Shown in pieces: positions 52,827 to 61,582 of a stretch of DNA of 64,000 nucleotides. The notes under the pieces were generated by a model. It ran no database searches, was not told the DNA's origin, and saw only the letters and a program-made list of their open reading frames with translations. Numbering within the stretch: the first letter of the stretch is position 1; each line of letters starts with the position of its first letter. The stretch comes from RYN-230 sp963782185 (GTDB lineage: Bacteria; Actinomycetota; Actinomycetes; Streptosporangiales; Streptosporangiaceae): contig CAWAJB010000031.1 in the NCBI GenBank assembly GCA_963782185.1, forward strand, positions 124,001 to 188,000. Direction: 5' to 3'. The position numbers were made by a program, and so were the translations under genes.

Positions 52827-53804
52827 GTGGTCTTGGATATGGGGGCGGGCGCCGAGCGCACGCTCGACGACCTGGTACAGGTGGCCCATCGCATCGGCAC
52901 CGCGATCGAGTCGGTCATCGAGGGGAAGCCGGACGCGGTCCGGCTCGCCCTGACGGTGCTGCTCGCCGAGGGGCACGTGCTGATCGAGGACGTCCCCGGC
53001 GTGGGAAAGACGATGCTGGCCAAGGCGCTGGGCCGGTCAACCCACTGCACGGTGCAGCGGATTCAGTTCACGCCCGACCTGCTGCCCAGCGACATCACCG
53101 GGGTCAGCGCGTTCAACCAGGAACACCGCGAGTTCGAGTTCAAGCCGGGGCCGGTCTTCGCGAACATCGTTGTCGGCGACGAGATCAACCGCGCGTCCCC
53201 CAAGACCCAGTCAGCGCTGCTCGAGTGCATGGAGGAGCGGCAGGTCACGGTGGACGGCACCAGCTACCCGCTGGAACGGCCATTCATGGTCATCGCCACG
53301 CAGAACCCGGTGGAGATGGAGGGGACCTACCCCCTCCCGGAGGCGCAGCGGGACCGTTTCACGGCGCGGATCTCCATCGGCTACCCGAGCACCGACGCCG
53401 AGCTGGCCATGCTGGACCTGCACGGGTCGAGTTCCCCCCTGGACTCGCTGGAGCCGGTCGCCACGGCCAGCGACGTGCGGGACCTGATCGCCGCGGTGCG
53501 CCGCGTCCACGTGGCCGAGGCACTCAAGCAGTACGTGATCAGCCTGGTGGCCGCCACCCGCTCGGCTCCCGAGCTGCGGCTCGGCGCTTCCCCCCGTGCG
53601 ACGCTGCACCTGCTCCGGGCCAGCCGGGCCCGCGCGGCGCTGGACGGCCGCGACTTCGTGATCCCTGATGACGTGCAGGCGCTGGCCGGCCCAGTCCTCG
53701 CGCACCGGCTGCTCCCTACCGCTGAGGCCATGGTGGAGCGCCAGCTTCCGGACCGGGTGGTGGCGGGTATCGTGGAGCAGACCCCCCTGCCGCGGATGCG
53801 CTGA
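52827..53804 (+). CDS. MoxR family AAA+ ATPase
   Basis: A 325-residue AAA+ chaperone of the MoxR group, often working with DUF58 proteins in metal insertion or complex assembly. Walker A is IEDVPGVGKTMLAKAL, Walker B VVGDEINRASPKTQSALLECMEE, sensor FMVIATQNPVEMEGTYPLPEAQRDRF; the C-terminal lid has LRLGASPRATLHLLRASRA. GTG 52827 (4 nt after AGGAGG) or TTG 52833 (10 nt after) are both possible starts. It is divergent from mraZ and heads a moxR-DUF58-transglutaminase operon that is conserved next to dcw in actinomycetes. Confidence 0.93.
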   Translation: MVLDMGAGAERTLDDLVQVAHRIGTAIESVIEGKPDAVRLALTVLLAEGHVLIEDVPGVGKTMLAKALGRSTHCTVQRIQFTPDLLPSDITGVSAFNQEHREFEFKPGPVFANIVVGDEINRASPKTQSALLECMEERQVTVDGTSYPLERPFMVIATQNPVEMEGTYPLPEAQRDRFTARISIGYPSTDAELAMLDLHGSSSPLDSLEPVATASDVRDLIAAVRRVHVAEALKQYVISLVAATRSAPELRLGASPRATLHLLRASRARAALDGRDFVIPDDVQALAGPVLAHRLLPTAEAMVERQLPDRVVAGIVEQTPLPRMR

Positions 53805-53939
53805 GCTCCCTGGCCGCCGCCTCCGCACTGCGGCCTGCGGCAGCGTGCGCTGCGCCGAGTTCCCATCGCTGCACCGCCTCATGAACCCGTGGCCCGTTCG
53901 TGACGTAGGTTAGGACGACGGGGCGGAGGAAGGGCCAGG

Positions 53940-55223
53940 ATGCGGGCGCTGTTCGCCGGGTTGACCATACGTGGGAAGTCATTCCTCGCGGCGGGCGTGG
54001 CCGCGGGGGCGTTCGGGCTTGGCCTGGGGGAAAGGGCCCTGCTCAGCATCGGGATCGTGCTGCTGGCGCTGCCGCTGCTGGCCGCGCTCGCGACCAGCCG
54101 GGCCCGCTACCGGATCCGCTGCGCGCGGCGGATCAGCCCGCCGCGGGTGCCCGCGGGGCATAACGCGGTGGTCTCGCTGCGCCTGGAGAACATCTCCCGG
54201 CTGCCCACTGGGCTGCTGCTGGCCGAGGACGCCCTGCCCTACTCGCTCGGTACCCGGCCGCGTTTCGTGCTGGAACGGATTGAGCAGGGTGGCTGGCGGG
54301 AGCTGACCTACCCCATCCAGTCCGGCTCACGGGGCAAGTACACGGTCGGGCCGCTGCAGGTGCGCGTGGCCGATGCGTTCGGCCTGGTCGAGCTCACCCG
54401 CTCGTTCGCCGCCCGGAGCACGCTCGTGGTGACGCCCGCGATCATCCCGCTGCCGAGCATGCCGCTGGCCGGCAACTGGCGCGGGGAGGGTGGCGGCCGC
54501 ACCCGGACGGCGGACACGGCCGGGGAGGACGACGTCATCCCCCGCCCGTACCGGGATGGTGACGAGCTGCGCCGGGTGCACTGGCGGTCCACCGCCCGGC
54601 ATGGTGAGCTCATGGTCCGGCGTGAGGAGCAGCGCTGGCGCAACCGCGCGGTGCTCCTGCTCGACACCCGAGCCCGGGCGCACAGCGGCGCCGGCGCGGG
54701 CTCCTCGTTCGAGTACGCGGCGAGTGCCATCGCGTCGATCGGTGTCCACCTGGCCCGCAGCGGCATTGACGGGCATCTGGTCACCGATACCGGGCCCGCC
54801 ACCGCGCCCGGATCCTTCGAGGATTCCCTGCTCGACTCCCTCGCGGTCATCGGGCAGTCCAGCGGGTCGGGACTGGCCGGCGGCATGGACCTCACGCCCG
54901 GCGGCACCGGCGGGCTGTTCGTGGTGGTGGCCGGGCGGCTGTCGGCGCAGGAAGCGAGCAGGCTCGCCGCGGGCCGCCGGGACGCGGGCCCTGCGATGGC
55001 CCTGCTGCTCGCGGTCTCGACCTGGGCCGGCCGCCGCGCGGCCGACAGCCAGGCGGAGACGGAACTCCCCGCGGGAATTCTCCGCGCGGCGGGGTGGCGG
55101 GTCACCACGATCACCGCCGACACCCCGCTCACCACGGCCTGGGAACGGCTGCGCGCCTCATCCACGCTAATCGGCGCACCCGGGCACGAGCAGGGCAGCT
55201 TCCGGGCCGGGGCCGGCCGGTGA
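53940..55223 (+). CDS. DUF58 membrane protein
   Basis: A 427-residue protein with two N-terminal helices (about 14-32, 33-50), then a beta-rich segment and the DUF58 core: VIPRPYRDGDELRRVHWRSTARHGELMVRREEQ near residues 200-232, followed by a von Willebrand A-like fold (AVLLLDTRARAHSG). It probably acts with MoxR at the membrane; the substrate is unknown. The ATG follows GGAGGAAGG. Its stop overlaps the next gene (GTGA). Confidence 0.9.
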   Translation: MRALFAGLTIRGKSFLAAGVAAGAFGLGLGERALLSIGIVLLALPLLAALATSRARYRIRCARRISPPRVPAGHNAVVSLRLENISRLPTGLLLAEDALPYSLGTRPRFVLERIEQGGWRELTYPIQSGSRGKYTVGPLQVRVADAFGLVELTRSFAARSTLVVTPAIIPLPSMPLAGNWRGEGGGRTRTADTAGEDDVIPRPYRDGDELRRVHWRSTARHGELMVRREEQRWRNRAVLLLDTRARAHSGAGAGSSFEYAASAIASIGVHLARSGIDGHLVTDTGPATAPGSFEDSLLDSLAVIGQSSGSGLAGGMDLTPGGTGGLFVVVAGRLSAQEASRLAAGRRDAGPAMALLLAVSTWAGRRAADSQAETELPAGILRAAGWRVTTITADTPLTTAWERLRASSTLIGAPGHEQGSFRAGAGR

Positions 55224-57619
55224 GCCAGCGCCTCACCGTCGCCGCGGCCGTGGCCGCGCTCGCGGCGTCCCTGTCTCTCTACCCGCTGGTGTCGGGCTGG
55301 CTCTGGTTCTGGGAGGGCGCCGGGGCCATCGCCGTGGTCGCCCTGGCCGGGGCGCTCACCCGGCTGCGGGTGCTCCCGTGGCTGCTGTGCGCCCCCATCG
55401 GCCTGATCGCACTGCTGCTGTACGTGAACGTGCTGTTCTCCAGCGCCCACTCGCTGGGCGGGATCATCCCGACGACCGCCTCCCTGCACCACCTGTGGTC
55501 ACTGGCCCGGGAGGGGCTGGACGAGACCGCGAGGTTCGCGCCGCCCGTCCCGGCCGGCTCGGGGATCCTGCTGCTCACCGTGCTCGGCATCGGCCTGGCG
55601 GCGGCGGCCACCGACCTGCTCGCGGTGCGGCTGCGCCGGCCGGCTGTGGCCGGGCTGCCGTTGCTGGTGCTGTTCTGCGTGCCCCTCACCACCACCGCGC
55701 ATGAGGGCGTGTTCGGGGCCATGCTCGTGTTCGGCGTGGGCATGGCAGGGTATCTGGCCCTGCTGGCCGTGGACGCCCGGGACCGGCTGCGGCTGTGGGG
55801 ACGGCTGGTCACCATGTGGCATCGCGGCCAGGATCCCGCGGTGGCGCAGCGGGGCACGCCGAACACCAGGGAGCTTGCCGCGGCCGGCCGCCGGATCGGG
55901 GTGGCGGCCGTGGTGATCGCCGTCTTCGTCCCCCTGCTCGTGCCCGGGCTGCGCAACCACAAGCTCTTCTCGGGCGGGGGCGGCGCCGGGGAGCTGGTCT
56001 CGCTGCCCAATCCACTGGTGCAGATGAACGCGGACCTGCAGCTCCCGCAGCCCCGGCACGTGCTTACTTACCGGACGACCGACCCGGACCCCCAGTATCT
56101 CCAGGTGTACGTGCTGAGCAACCTCAGCTCCAGCACCTGGACACTGGCCTCCACCGCCGGGCGGGACATGCACGACGGCAAGCTGCCCGCCACGCCGGGG
56201 CTGAGCCGCAGTACCACCACGTCGGCCGAGAGCACGAGTATCACCCTGGGCAAGTCGCTGACCACCGGTCCGCGCACGGCGAGCTTCCTCCCGCTGCCCT
56301 ACCCGGCCCGCAACGTCAACGTGAGCGGGGACTGGCGTACCGATCCGCGCACGCTCACCATGTTCTCGGCCCAGCGCCTCGCCGGCCTCAGCTATACGGT
56401 GACCAGCCGCGAGATCTCCCCCACGCAGCGGCAACTGGAGCGGTCCGGCGTCATCCCGGACAACATCGAGACCAGCTACATTGACGTCCCGCAGGCCTTC
56501 GATCCGCTGATCAAGCTCGCCGCGCGGATCACCGAGAACCAGACCACGCCCTACGGCAAGGCGGTGGCCCTGCAACGCTGGTTCGCCCAGTCGGGCAAAT
56601 TCACCTACAGCCTCAACGTGCGTGAGCCGAACACGGCCAAGGCCCTGGTCAACTTCCTGACCAAGGACCGGCGGGGTTACTGCCAGCAGTTCGCCTTCGC
56701 CATGGCCGTGCTGGCCCGGCTGCTCGCTATCCCGTCCCGGGTGGCGGTGGGATACACCGAAGGCTCGCCGATCGGGCATGACCGCTGGAATGTCCGGACC
56801 AGCGATGCCCACGCGTGGCCGGAACTCTATTTCCAGGGTGCTGGCTGGCTCCGGTTCGAGCCCACCCCCTCGGGAGCCGAGGGCCAGGCCACCGCGCGCC
56901 AGCCCGCCTACACCGTGCCGCTGCTGCCCGTCGCCCCCGACGGGGGCCAGGGCGCGCCGACCCCGGCCGCTACGGCCCCGCAGACGGGGGCGACGCCAGG
57001 AAACTCCGGGGCGCTGGCCAAGCTGAACCGCCTCGGCGCCACCGGGGCCCAGGGAGGCGCCTCCAGCGCTCATTCGTCATCCATCTGGCTGATCGTCGTG
57101 GCGGTGGTCGCCGTCCTGCTGGTCACTCCCCGCCTGGCCAGGTCGCTGACCCGGCGGCGGCGCTGGTCGCGGGCGGCGGGGGACGACCGGGAGCGGGCTC
57201 AGGCGGCCTGGCTGGAACTGCTGGACGACCTGACCGACTATCAGGTCACCTGGTCCGCGAGTGAATCTCCGCGGGCCCTCGGGAGCAGGCTGACCGAGGC
57301 GGTGCGGCCGGGCACGGAAGCGGCGGCCGCTCTGACCCGGATCGTTCACGCCACCGAGCGGGCCCGGTACGCCCGGGAACCTGCGGATTCGGCCACGCTG
57401 CGGGCCGACGCCGACCTGGTCCGCCGCGAAGTGGCCGCGCGGGCCAGTCGGCTGGGACGCTGGCGGGCCCGGCTGCTGCCCTCTTCGTCGCTGCGGCCTG
57501 CCCGGGTGGCCGTGCAGCACGGGCTGGACGTGTTCGGCTGGATGGACGTGGCCGCGCACCGGACGGGCGCCTGGTCACGCCGGGGCCCGCGGGCCGATCG
57601 CAAGGCGCGAACCACCTGA
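55220..57619 (+). CDS. Membrane transglutaminase-like protein (DUF3488/TgpA type)
   Basis: A 799-residue protein: about seven N-terminal helices (to residue 250), an extracytoplasmic transglutaminase domain, one helix near 620-640, and a cytoplasmic tail with a DUF4129-like helical segment. The cysteine-protease-like triad is visible: GYCQQFAFAMAVLARLLAIPSRVAVGY (Cys), SDAHAWPELYF (His), and the acidic residue near FEPTP. GTG start overlapping the DUF58 stop. The molecular substrate is not known; linkage to MoxR and DUF58 suggests one membrane complex. Confidence 0.92.
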   Translation: MSQRLTVAAAVAALAASLSLYPLVSGWLWFWEGAGAIAVVALAGALTRLRVLPWLLCAPIGLIALLLYVNVLFSSAHSLGGIIPTTASLHHLWSLAREGLDETARFAPPVPAGSGILLLTVLGIGLAAAATDLLAVRLRRPAVAGLPLLVLFCVPLTTTAHEGVFGAMLVFGVGMAGYLALLAVDARDRLRLWGRLVTMWHRGQDPAVAQRGTPNTRELAAAGRRIGVAAVVIAVFVPLLVPGLRNHKLFSGGGGAGELVSLPNPLVQMNADLQLPQPRHVLTYRTTDPDPQYLQVYVLSNLSSSTWTLASTAGRDMHDGKLPATPGLSRSTTTSAESTSITLGKSLTTGPRTASFLPLPYPARNVNVSGDWRTDPRTLTMFSAQRLAGLSYTVTSREISPTQRQLERSGVIPDNIETSYIDVPQAFDPLIKLAARITENQTTPYGKAVALQRWFAQSGKFTYSLNVREPNTAKALVNFLTKDRRGYCQQFAFAMAVLARLLAIPSRVAVGYTEGSPIGHDRWNVRTSDAHAWPELYFQGAGWLRFEPTPSGAEGQATARQPAYTVPLLPVAPDGGQGAPTPAATAPQTGATPGNSGALAKLNRLGATGAQGGASSAHSSSIWLIVVAVVAVLLVTPRLARSLTRRRRWSRAAGDDRERAQAAWLELLDDLTDYQVTWSASESPRALGSRLTEAVRPGTEAAAALTRIVHATERARYAREPADSATLRADADLVRREVAARASRLGRWRARLLPSSSLRPARVAVQHGLDVFGWMDVAAHRTGAWSRRGPRADRKARTT

Positions 57620-57703
57620 CCTGGTCGTAACCACCTGATCGTGCCTACCTGAGCGTCACTGGCTGGCGCGGGCCGCGTGACCGCACGCCGCTCATCACTG
57701 ACC

Positions 57704-57746
57704 GCCTGCCCGGAAGGCAGGCAGACCGCCTGCCCGGAAGGCAGGT
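57704..57746. terminator. Tandem hairpins between convergent transglutaminase and DUF3040 genes
   Basis: A 20-bp hairpin (GCCTGCC-CGGAA-GGCAGGC, 57704-57722) is repeated 24 bp further on (57728-57745). The doubled hairpin sits in the 164-bp gap between two convergent genes and should stop transcription from both sides. Confidence 0.65.
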
Positions 57747-57783
57747 TCCGGATGAAGCTGGGCCTGCCGGTCCGCTTCCGGGC

Positions 57784-58179
57784 CTACCGGTCCCGCTCCT
57801 GACGGCGGCGCCAGCGCTCCTCGAGCCGTTCCATGAACCGGGACCGGGAACTCGCCGGCGGCCGCATCCGGCGTTCACGGGCCGGGCCAGGCCGCCCGGC
57901 CGAGCCACCGGACATGTGCCGCCAACTGGACAGCGCCCACATGGAGCAGGCGAGCATGACCACGAAGCCGGCTACGCCGATCAAGGTCAGCTTGGAGATG
58001 ACGCCGGCCAGCAAGAGGCCCACGCCGAGCAGGAAGCCGATCGCCGCCTCGACCACCCGGCGCTTGTAGTGCACCCGCGGATCCTTCGCGCGCACCGCCT
58101 GCGCGAACTTCGGATCCTCGGCATAGAGCGCACGCTCGATCTGATCGAGCTGACGCTGTTCGTGCTCAGACAGCGGCAC
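57784..58179 (-). CDS. DUF3040 membrane protein
   Basis: A 131-residue protein of the actinobacterial DUF3040 family. It opens PLSEHEQRQLDQIERALYAEDPKFAQAVR, followed by two adjacent helices (AAIGFLLGVGLLLAGVISKLTLIGVAGFVVMLACSMW in two parts, near 47-85) and a basic C-terminus. The role is unknown; the gene often flanks dinB. GTG 58179 gives the standard family start, with GGGAGG 4 nt upstream; ATG 58191 would add four residues. Confidence 0.88.
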   Translation of the reverse strand: MPLSEHEQRQLDQIERALYAEDPKFAQAVRAKDPRVHYKRRVVEAAIGFLLGVGLLLAGVISKLTLIGVAGFVVMLACSMWALSSWRHMSGGSAGRPGPARERRMRPPASSRSRFMERLEERWRRRQERDR

Positions 58180-58600
58180 GGCGCCTCCCATGAAACCTCG
58201 CGCGCGGGGACGGGTGCGATGAGTTCATCTCACGGTCCAGGGTTCTTCTTCCAGAATACGAGTCCGGCCGCACTGGGTGGAAGGGTAGCGGGAGGGTAAA
58301 GGAATTCTGACCACTGCCTGCACCCCGGACCTCCTCTAGCGCCGGCCGCAGCCATCCGCCCGGCAAGCCGGACGTCAGTCAAACGCACATTCGAATTAGA
58401 TTCGTGTAAGGGTCAGTATATCAGCCTCCTCCCGGCGGCCTCCGGGATCCTTGGGCGGGCTTGCGGCGCCCTGATCCGGCTGGCGCCCGGGACGGTAATC
58501 CGGCCGGCCGTGGGCCGGATCACCCCGCCCGTAACCCGGATCAACCCGCCCGTACCCGTCATCGCTTCGCCCATCACCCCAGATCACCCCGTGGCCCGGA
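58180..58600. other. Spacer between DUF3040 and dinB
   Basis: No gene recognised. An A/T-rich island for this genome lies at 58385-58425 (ATTCGAATTAGATTCG, CAGTATATC) and probably carries the DUF3040 promoter. A short inverted repeat CGAAT-TAG-ATTCG is at 58392-58404. Bases 58440-58600 hold GC-rich direct repeats related to those in the dinB 3' end. Confidence 0.35.
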
Positions 58601-59977
58601 TCACTCCGGAGGGCGCGGACCGGGCTCCGCCTCCGGGCGGGGCCCCGCCTCCGGGCGGGATGGCGGCCCGCCCGGACGCGGGGACGGCCCATCCCGGGAC
58701 GGCGGCCCGCCCGGACGCGGGGACGGCCCATCCCGGGACGCCGGCCCGCCCGGACGCGGAGCCAGCCCATCCCGGTCCCCGGTCACCAGGGCGGCGGGCC
58801 GGACCGTGTCGGTGCCGAACCGCCCGCTGATCCGGTCCAGGGCCCGCTCGGCATCGCGCCACCCGGCCGGCCTCTCACCGAACGCCAGCTGGGTGGCGGC
58901 CCGGGAGGCGGGCACCAGGCCGCTCGCGCGTACCCCGACCAGCCGGAGCCGGGCGCGGGAGTCCAGTCCGGCCGCGCCGTACAGGGCGCAGGCGGTCGCG
59001 TAGATGGTGCGGGCCACGTCGGTCGGCTCAGGGAGCGTCCGTGACCGGGTGATCGTGGTGAAGTTGGCCAGCCGGAGCTTGATCACCACCGTCCGGGCCA
59101 GGGCCCCGGCCGAGCGCAGGCCGCGCGCGGTCCGCCCCGACAAGCGGAGCAGCTCGCGGCGGATCAGCTCCGGGTCGTCGATGTCGCTGGCGAACGTCTC
59201 CTCCGCGCCGATGCTCTTTTCCGGGGCGCTGGTCACTACCGGGCGCTCGTCCCGCCCCCAGGCCAGGGCGGCCAGGTGAGCGCCCAGCGAGGGACCCAGT
59301 TCCCGCTGCAGAGTGCCGACCGGGATCTCCGCGATGTCCCGCACCGTGCGCAGCCCGAGCCGGGCCAGCACCTGCCCGGTCTGCTCGCCCACGCCCCACA
59401 GCGCCGCCACCGGCAGCGGGTGCAGGAACTCCAGGACCCCGTCGGCGGGCACCACGAGCAGCCCGTCCGGCTTGGAGCGGGTGGACGCGAGCTTGGCGAT
59501 GAACTTGGACGGGGCCACCCCGACGGAGCAGGTGATGCCCTGCTGCTCGGCGATCGTGGCCCGGATCAGCGCACCGATCCGGGCCGGCGGCCCGAGCCGC
59601 CGGATGGCCCCGGACACGTCGAGGAACGCCTCATCCAGCGCGAGCGGCTCCACCTCGGGAGTGACCGACCGGAAGACCTCCATGACCTCCTTGGACACGG
59701 CGGCGTAGACGTGATGCCGGGGCGGGATGAACACGGCCTGCGGGCACAGCCGCCGGGCCCGCGTCACCGGCATGGCCGAAGTCACCCCGAACGTCCGCGC
59801 CTCGTAGGACGCGGACAGGACCACGCCGCGGCTGGCGGTCGCGCCCACGATCACCGGCCGCCCGGCCAGGTCGGGGCGGTCGCGGATCTCAACGCTCGCG
59901 TAGAAGGCGTCCATGTCCACGTGCAGGATGGGGCAGCCGCTGTCCTCCCGCTCGTGACCCGGGCCGCCGTGGCTCAT
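58601..59977 (-). CDS. dinB: DNA polymerase IV (Y family)
   Basis: Translesion polymerase. The 458 residues show ILHVDMDAFYASVEIRD with the first catalytic Asp, GVVLSASYEARTFGVTSAMP, EPLALDEAFLDVSG with the catalytic Asp-Glu pair, CSVGVAPSKFIAKLAS, LWGVGEQTGQVLARLGLRTV of the thumb, and the little-finger region IGAEETFASDI. The last 60 residues are a Pro/Gly/Arg repeat made by a 39-bp minisatellite; the usual clamp-binding peptide at the C-terminus is not evident. The ATG overlaps the methyltransferase stop. Confidence 0.94.
   Translation of the reverse strand: MSHGGPGHEREDSGCPILHVDMDAFYASVEIRDRPDLAGRPVIVGATASRGVVLSASYEARTFGVTSAMPVTRARRLCPQAVFIPPRHHVYAAVSKEVMEVFRSVTPEVEPLALDEAFLDVSGAIRRLGPPARIGALIRATIAEQQGITCSVGVAPSKFIAKLASTRSKPDGLLVVPADGVLEFLHPLPVAALWGVGEQTGQVLARLGLRTVRDIAEIPVGTLQRELGPSLGAHLAALAWGRDERPVVTSAPEKSIGAEETFASDIDDPELIRRELLRLSGRTARGLRSAGALARTVVIKLRLANFTTITRSRTLPEPTDVARTIYATACALYGAAGLDSRARLRLVGVRASGLVPASRAATQLAFGERPAGWRDAERALDRISGRFGTDTVRPAALVTGDRDGLAPRPGGPASRDGPSPRPGGPPSRDGPSPRPGGPPSRPEAGPRPEAEPGPRPPE
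58662..58778. repeat. 39-bp minisatellite in the 3' end of dinB
   Basis: Two identical 39-bp units (58662-58700, 58701-58739) and a diverged third. They code in frame for a 13-residue Gly/Pro/Arg repeat (for example DGPSPRPGGPPSR). The unit contains GGCGGCCCGCCCGGACGCGG. Confidence 0.9.
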
Positions 59978-60909
59978 CGGTACCCGAGCACGTGGAACTG
60001 GGTGGCGAAGTCGTGGAAGGCCGGATGGGTGGAGGCGGCCTGCTCCAGGGCCAGCAACGCGTCCGCGGCCCCGGGGTCGACGTCCGCGAAGGAACCCGGC
60101 ACCAGGTCGGTGAAGACCCGGATGCCGTGCGCGGCGCCAGGCCTCAGCCCGGCTTCCTCGATCAGGCCGGTCACCTCGGCCAGGGTGAACCGGCGCGGCT
60201 CGGCCCCGGACCGGCCGCCGGACCCGGCCCCGGACCGGCCGCCGGACCCGGCCCGGGCCATGTCCCCCGACCCGGCCCCTGGCCGGCCGTCAGCCGCGGC
60301 CGCCGGGCCGCCGGCCGCGGCCAGCAGCCGCCGGGCCTCATCGAAACGCCCGGCCAGGGCCCGGTGGATGACCGCCGCGACCGCGCTGGCCGCCAGCACG
60401 CTCACCGCGCCGCCCGGCCGCAGCACGCTGGCCACGGTGGTCATGGCCGCCGCCGGTGAATCCACGTACTCCAGCACGCTGTGGCACAGCACCAGGTCGG
60501 CGCCCTGTTCCCCGACGACGGCGGCCAGGTCGCCGACGTCACCCTGGACGGCCCGCAACTGCACGCTCATCTCCGCGGCGCGGCGCTGCGCGGCGGCCAG
60601 CGAATCCGGGCTGGGGTCGATCACGGTTACCGCGTGCCCCTGGCCGGCCAGGGGCACCGCGGACCCGCCGGTCCCGCCGCCGGCGTCCACGATGTCCAGC
60701 CGCGACCGGCCAGTCTCAGCCACCAGCCCGGTCACGACGGCCCGCAGCACCTCCCGGATGACGGCCGTGCGCGCGTCGTCGTAGCGGTGCCACCGCTGCG
60801 ACGTGCCCATCCCGGCCGCCGCGCCCACCCCGGCCGCCGCGCCCACCCCGGCCGGCATGCCCGCCCCGGGCGGCACCTCCAGCCCTCCGCCACGACGCTC
60901 GCTGGCCAC
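59974..60909 (-). CDS. SAM-dependent methyltransferase
   Basis: A 311-residue class I methyltransferase. The N-terminal 30 residues are Gly/Ala repeats (GVGAAAGVGAAAGMG). The core has RLDIVDAGGGTGGSAVPLAGQGHAVTVID (SAM motif I and the acidic end of beta 2), VQGDVGDLA, LVLCHSVLEYVDSPA, and LRPGGAVSVLA. A Gly/Ser/Arg repeat interrupts the fold near residues 205-235. GTG 60909, preceded by GGAGGGG, is preferred to an in-frame ATG 39 codons upstream. Coupled to dinB by an ATGA overlap. The target is unknown. Confidence 0.88.
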   Translation of the reverse strand: MASERRGGGLEVPPGAGMPAGVGAAAGVGAAAGMGTSQRWHRYDDARTAVIREVLRAVVTGLVAETGRSRLDIVDAGGGTGGSAVPLAGQGHAVTVIDPSPDSLAAAQRRAAEMSVQLRAVQGDVGDLAAVVGEQGADLVLCHSVLEYVDSPAAAMTTVASVLRPGGAVSVLAASAVAAVIHRALAGRFDEARRLLAAAGGPAAAADGRPGAGSGDMARAGSGGRSGAGSGGRSGAEPRRFTLAEVTGLIEEAGLRPGAAHGIRVFTDLVPGSFADVDPGAADALLALEQAASTHPAFHDFATQFHVLGYR

Positions 60910-60980
60910 GGCCCCTCCTCGCTCACGGTCGGTCCCAATGTAGTGCGCGGCCACGACAATCCCCCGCCTTCGCCACGACC

Positions 60981-61019
60981 GCGCCGCCTCGTCCGGCCGG
61001 CGGCCGGACGAGGCGGCGC
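60981..61019. terminator. Strong 18-bp inverted repeat upstream of the methyltransferase gene
   Basis: Arms 60981-60998 (GCGCCGCCTCGTCCGGCC) and 61002-61019 pair perfectly around a three-base loop (GGC). It lies 72 bp before the methyltransferase start, and no recognised gene ends next to it, so it may close an unseen transcript on either strand. Confidence 0.6.
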
Positions 61020-61582
61020 TGAGCAAAACCTGAGAGATCCCTTTAGTAATGCTCCGGGTTTGTTACGGTGCTTCCCGCGCAGCTTCCCGCGCTTCCGCGT
61101 GACTTCCCGGCGATCCCGCGGCCGCTTCGGCCGGGGCGGGGAAGTCTCGTTCTGGCGGGCCGAAATTCGCCCTCCCATGCGGCTGATTCCGCGATTACCA
61201 GCCCCTTCGCTGGGCAATACATAGGCCAGTGCCCCGCGTTGCGAAGCGGTGCGGCGCGCCCGCCGCCGGGAGGATGGGCGGCTGGATGCGCTGCAGCAGA
61301 TCTGCCGGGCAGGCAGGACGTACCACCTGTTTCGCGAGGCGGGCACGGGGCGGCCAGGCCCCCGCATGGGGCCGGGGGCTCTGCGGGCTGGAGGTCAGCG
61401 CCGACATGACGGTCCATGAGGCACACGCAAAAACCGAGCCCGCCTCCGGATACGTACCTCAGCCGGCCTCCGGATGCGCCAACAATAGGTTTACTTGCAG
61501 CTTTGCTCAGCAGAACCTCTGCGAATGGTCATCCATATCCAAACGGGTCTCACTCACGAGACTCACGGCCTAGGCTCTCCCC
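61020..61582. other. Geneless stretch before a membrane-protein gene
   Basis: 563 bp with no recognisable protein on either strand; open frames are Arg/Pro-rich without family features. Its two ends are A/T-richer: near 61035-61075 (CTTTAGTAATGC, TTTGTTACGGT) and 61485-61560. The latter should hold the promoter of the next gene; TAGGCT at 61571-61576 is a possible -10 placing the start of transcription at or very near its ATG. It could hide a small RNA. Confidence 0.4.

Noticed and set aside
58392..58404. CGAAT-TAG-ATTCG inverted repeat near dinB as an SOS box
   Set aside because: The actinobacterial LexA box needs CGAAC-N4-GTTCG; spacing and end bases differ, and it lies downstream of dinB rather than in front of it.
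58396..58770. A 124-codon minus-strand frame overlapping the dinB 3' end
   Set aside because: Made of the dinB minisatellite read in another frame, without family features.
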